From contig CP070743.1 of assembly GCA_020348185.1 (NCBI GenBank), forward strand, positions 2,114,642 to 2,138,136: a DNA stretch of 23,495 bases, written 5' to 3'. This stretch comes from Nitrospirota bacterium. Its GTDB lineage: Bacteria; Nitrospirota; Nitrospiria; Nitrospirales; UBA8639. A program made the position numbers and the translations under genes. The first letter of the stretch is position 1, and the number at the start of each line of letters is the position of its first letter. Of the stretch, positions 22,264-23,495 are shown in pieces. The notes under the pieces are model-generated. The model made no database searches. It was given only the letters and a program-made list of their open reading frames with translations, and had not been told where the DNA came from.

Positions 22264-22811
22264 TCAAAGTCAATTTATTAACTCATCAGCGTAGATCTGG
22301 AAGGCACCAAAGAAGAGGCCTTCCCCGTGAATCCACATTATTCATAGGATTGGCCCTAATGGTCTTGAGCATATTGGGGTTGTGGTCTATGGCCTTACAT
22401 CATGAGTACAATGCCTTATTTGCCGAAAAGGAAATCAAGGTGGAGACATTGGCAGAGTTAAAAGAGAAGTTCCAGCAAACAGAGATGTTAGAAAAGACCC
22501 ATACAGCTCTTTTGACTCGTGCCCGTCTCTTAGAGCACCAGTCTGGTCGAAAATTTTCGCCTGTGAGCCTTATGGATTCGATTAGTTGGAGTTTGAACCC
22601 GCTCAGTCTTTGGCTCCTGCGCGTTGGAGTTGACGAGAAGAATGTGGAGATTGAAGGGCGCGGATTGCAGAGTCAAGATGTTTTAAAGTTTGTGGATTCT
22701 CTTGAACAAGCCGCCATTTGGGACAATCTGTTAGCGATAGAAATGCAAAAAGAATCTTATCAAAGCATTCCGGTGTATCGCTTCAGCCTCAGATTTACCA
22801 TCAATGGGTGA
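22260..22811 (+). CDS. pilN: Type IV pilus assembly protein PilN
   Basis: PilN is a bitopic inner-membrane protein that joins PilM in the cytoplasm to PilO in the periplasm. The 183-residue protein starts MIKVNLL, the short motif that docks into PilM. A basic stretch (RRSGRHQRRG) is followed by one membrane helix (about 26-46, TLFIGLALMVLSILGLWSMA), a coiled coil (about 52-90) and a ferredoxin-like periplasmic domain with the pattern VSLMDSISWSLNPLSLWLLR, VEIEGRGLQSQDVLKFVDSL. It overlaps pilM by four bases and pilO by eight. Confidence 0.92.
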   Translation: MIKVNLLTHQRRSGRHQRRGLPRESTLFIGLALMVLSILGLWSMALHHEYNALFAEKEIKVETLAELKEKFQQTEMLEKTHTALLTRARLLEHQSGRKFSPVSLMDSISWSLNPLSLWLLRVGVDEKNVEIEGRGLQSQDVLKFVDSLEQAAIWDNLLAIEMQKESYQSIPVYRFSLRFTING

Positions 22812-23445
22812 AATAGCCGGTATTCCGCCTATGGATCCTGTGCCAAAATCTCGAAATCTCGCGCTGGGTGTGGTGATGATCGGCCTGGTGGTCTGCGGGT
22901 TTTATGTGTGTGTCTGGGGACCGATCAAAAGTCGAACTGAAATAGTAAGAGGGGACGTCCAACAATTGGGGCAGGAGATTCAACATTATAAAACCCAAAA
23001 CCTTCATCGCCATGATTGGCAGGCCAGAATAAAAGAGCTTGAAACACGTGTGTATGGGGAACGCCAGAATGTTCAGCAAGCAAGGGGTCAGGGAGGATTA
23101 CGAAACCGTGTGATGGGAATTGCCCAAAATCATCAACTCGAGATCACCTATTGGCAACCAGAAGCCTTGGGGGAGGGAACTTCTGATGTAATGAAGGGAG
23201 CATCAATTCGAGTACAGATTGAAGGCGGGTATCATCAGGTTGCAAGTTTTTTTTCTCGCGTTCTTCACCTTCCGGACGTTTTTGGCATTTCTCATTTCAC
23301 GATTGGTGTGACAAATGATCAACCTCAACCATTTCAATTACAGACCAATTTTGTGATGACAAGGCTTAACCCCATCTTGCCCCGGGAGGGGCCGAGGGTT
23401 GGGCCCCGTGTATCAAATAAGGTTGGTCAACGCTCTGGAATATGA
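22804..23445 (+). CDS. pilO: Type IV pilus assembly protein PilO
   Basis: PilO pairs with PilN in the periplasmic alignment subcomplex and binds PilP. It is 213 residues. A membrane helix is at about 18-39 (RNLALGVVMIGLVVCGFYVCVW), followed by a coiled coil (about 45-95) and a ferredoxin-like domain with the family pattern IRVQIEGGYHQVASFFSRVLHLP and ISHFTIG. The last 25 residues are rich in P, R and G and probably disordered. The start ATG at 22804 overlaps the pilN end by 8 bases. Its TGA overlaps the next ATG (ATGA at 23442-23445). Confidence 0.92.
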   Translation: MGEIAGIPPMDPVPKSRNLALGVVMIGLVVCGFYVCVWGPIKSRTEIVRGDVQQLGQEIQHYKTQNLHRHDWQARIKELETRVYGERQNVQQARGQGGLRNRVMGIAQNHQLEITYWQPEALGEGTSDVMKGASIRVQIEGGYHQVASFFSRVLHLPDVFGISHFTIGVTNDQPQPFQLQTNFVMTRLNPILPREGPRVGPRVSNKVGQRSGI

Positions 23446-23495
23446 AATACTCCAATCTGAACGTGTATAAGATCCGAGCCGGCACATCTATTGGG
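23442..23495 (+). CDS. pilP: Start of next pil gene, probably PilP (partial)
   Basis: Eighteen codons, MKYSNLNVYKIRAGTSIG, run to the window end with no stop. The ATG overlaps the pilO TGA by four bases, so the reading frame is certain to be coupled. By the fixed order pilM-pilN-pilO-pilP it should encode the pilot lipoprotein that joins PilNO to the secretin PilQ. The visible residues could be a basic signal-peptide start, but no lipobox is in view, so the identity rests on context only. Confidence 0.6.
   Translation, partial: MKYSNLNVYKIRAGTSIG

Noticed and set aside
1..23495. tRNA, rRNA, CRISPR arrays, insertion sequences or phage genes
   Set aside because: None was recognised. All gaps are short and accounted for, and all genes are housekeeping, LPS-export or pilus genes on one strand.

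Overview
This window is one co-directional run of genes, all on the + strand. It starts at the tail of an EF-Tu gene, passes through a complete S10-spc-alpha ribosomal protein supercluster, and continues into a lipopolysaccharide-transport module (lptC-lptA-lptB), rpoN, rapZ and the start of a type IV pilus assembly operon (pilM-pilN-pilO-pilP). LPS export genes, PilMNOP and sigma-54 point to a Gram-negative (diderm) bacterium. Base composition is roughly balanced. The protein character, including zinc-ribbon forms of S14, S4, L36 and adenylate kinase, and the gene order would suit Nitrospirota, for example a moderate-GC Nitrospira relative. That assignment is inferred from general family resemblance, not from a database match.

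Region 1 (1-12822) holds tuf (tail), rpsJ, rplC, rplD, rplW, rplB, rpsS, rplV, rpsC, rplP, rpmC, rpsQ, rplN, rplX, rplE, rpsN, rpsH, rplF, rplR, rpsE, rpmD, rplO, secY, adk, map, infA and rpmJ. Several neighbours overlap by 1-8 bases (rplD/rplW, rplX/rplE, rpmD/rplO, rplO/secY, adk/map), which suggests translational coupling. Region 2 (13025-16032) is rpsM, rpsK, rpsD, rpoA and rplQ. It is separated from rpmJ by a 202-base gap with an AT-rich imperfect palindrome. Together these two regions make most of the ribosome, the Sec channel, the N-terminal methionine-removal enzyme, IF-1 and the RNA polymerase alpha subunit.

Region 3 (16033-20731) has a 351-base gap with a probable terminator and promoter. 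It is followed by lptC, lptA and lptB (inner-membrane and periplasmic parts of the LPS bridge), rpoN and rapZ. This is a shortened form of the widespread lpt-rpoN-(hpf)-(pts/hprK)-rapZ locus: hpf and the PTS/HPr-kinase genes are absent between rpoN and rapZ. Region 4 (20732-23495) is a 431-base gap carrying two oppositely oriented REP-like hairpins, each preceded by GTAG. The pilMNOP genes follow, and pilM is broken by an in-frame TAG codon.

Most of the window is conventional housekeeping. I did not find a credible new multi-gene system. The items most worth checking are the interrupted pilM, the GTAG-REP pair with a compensatory base change, the palindromes inserted between ribosomal genes, and the possibly leaderless lptC start.
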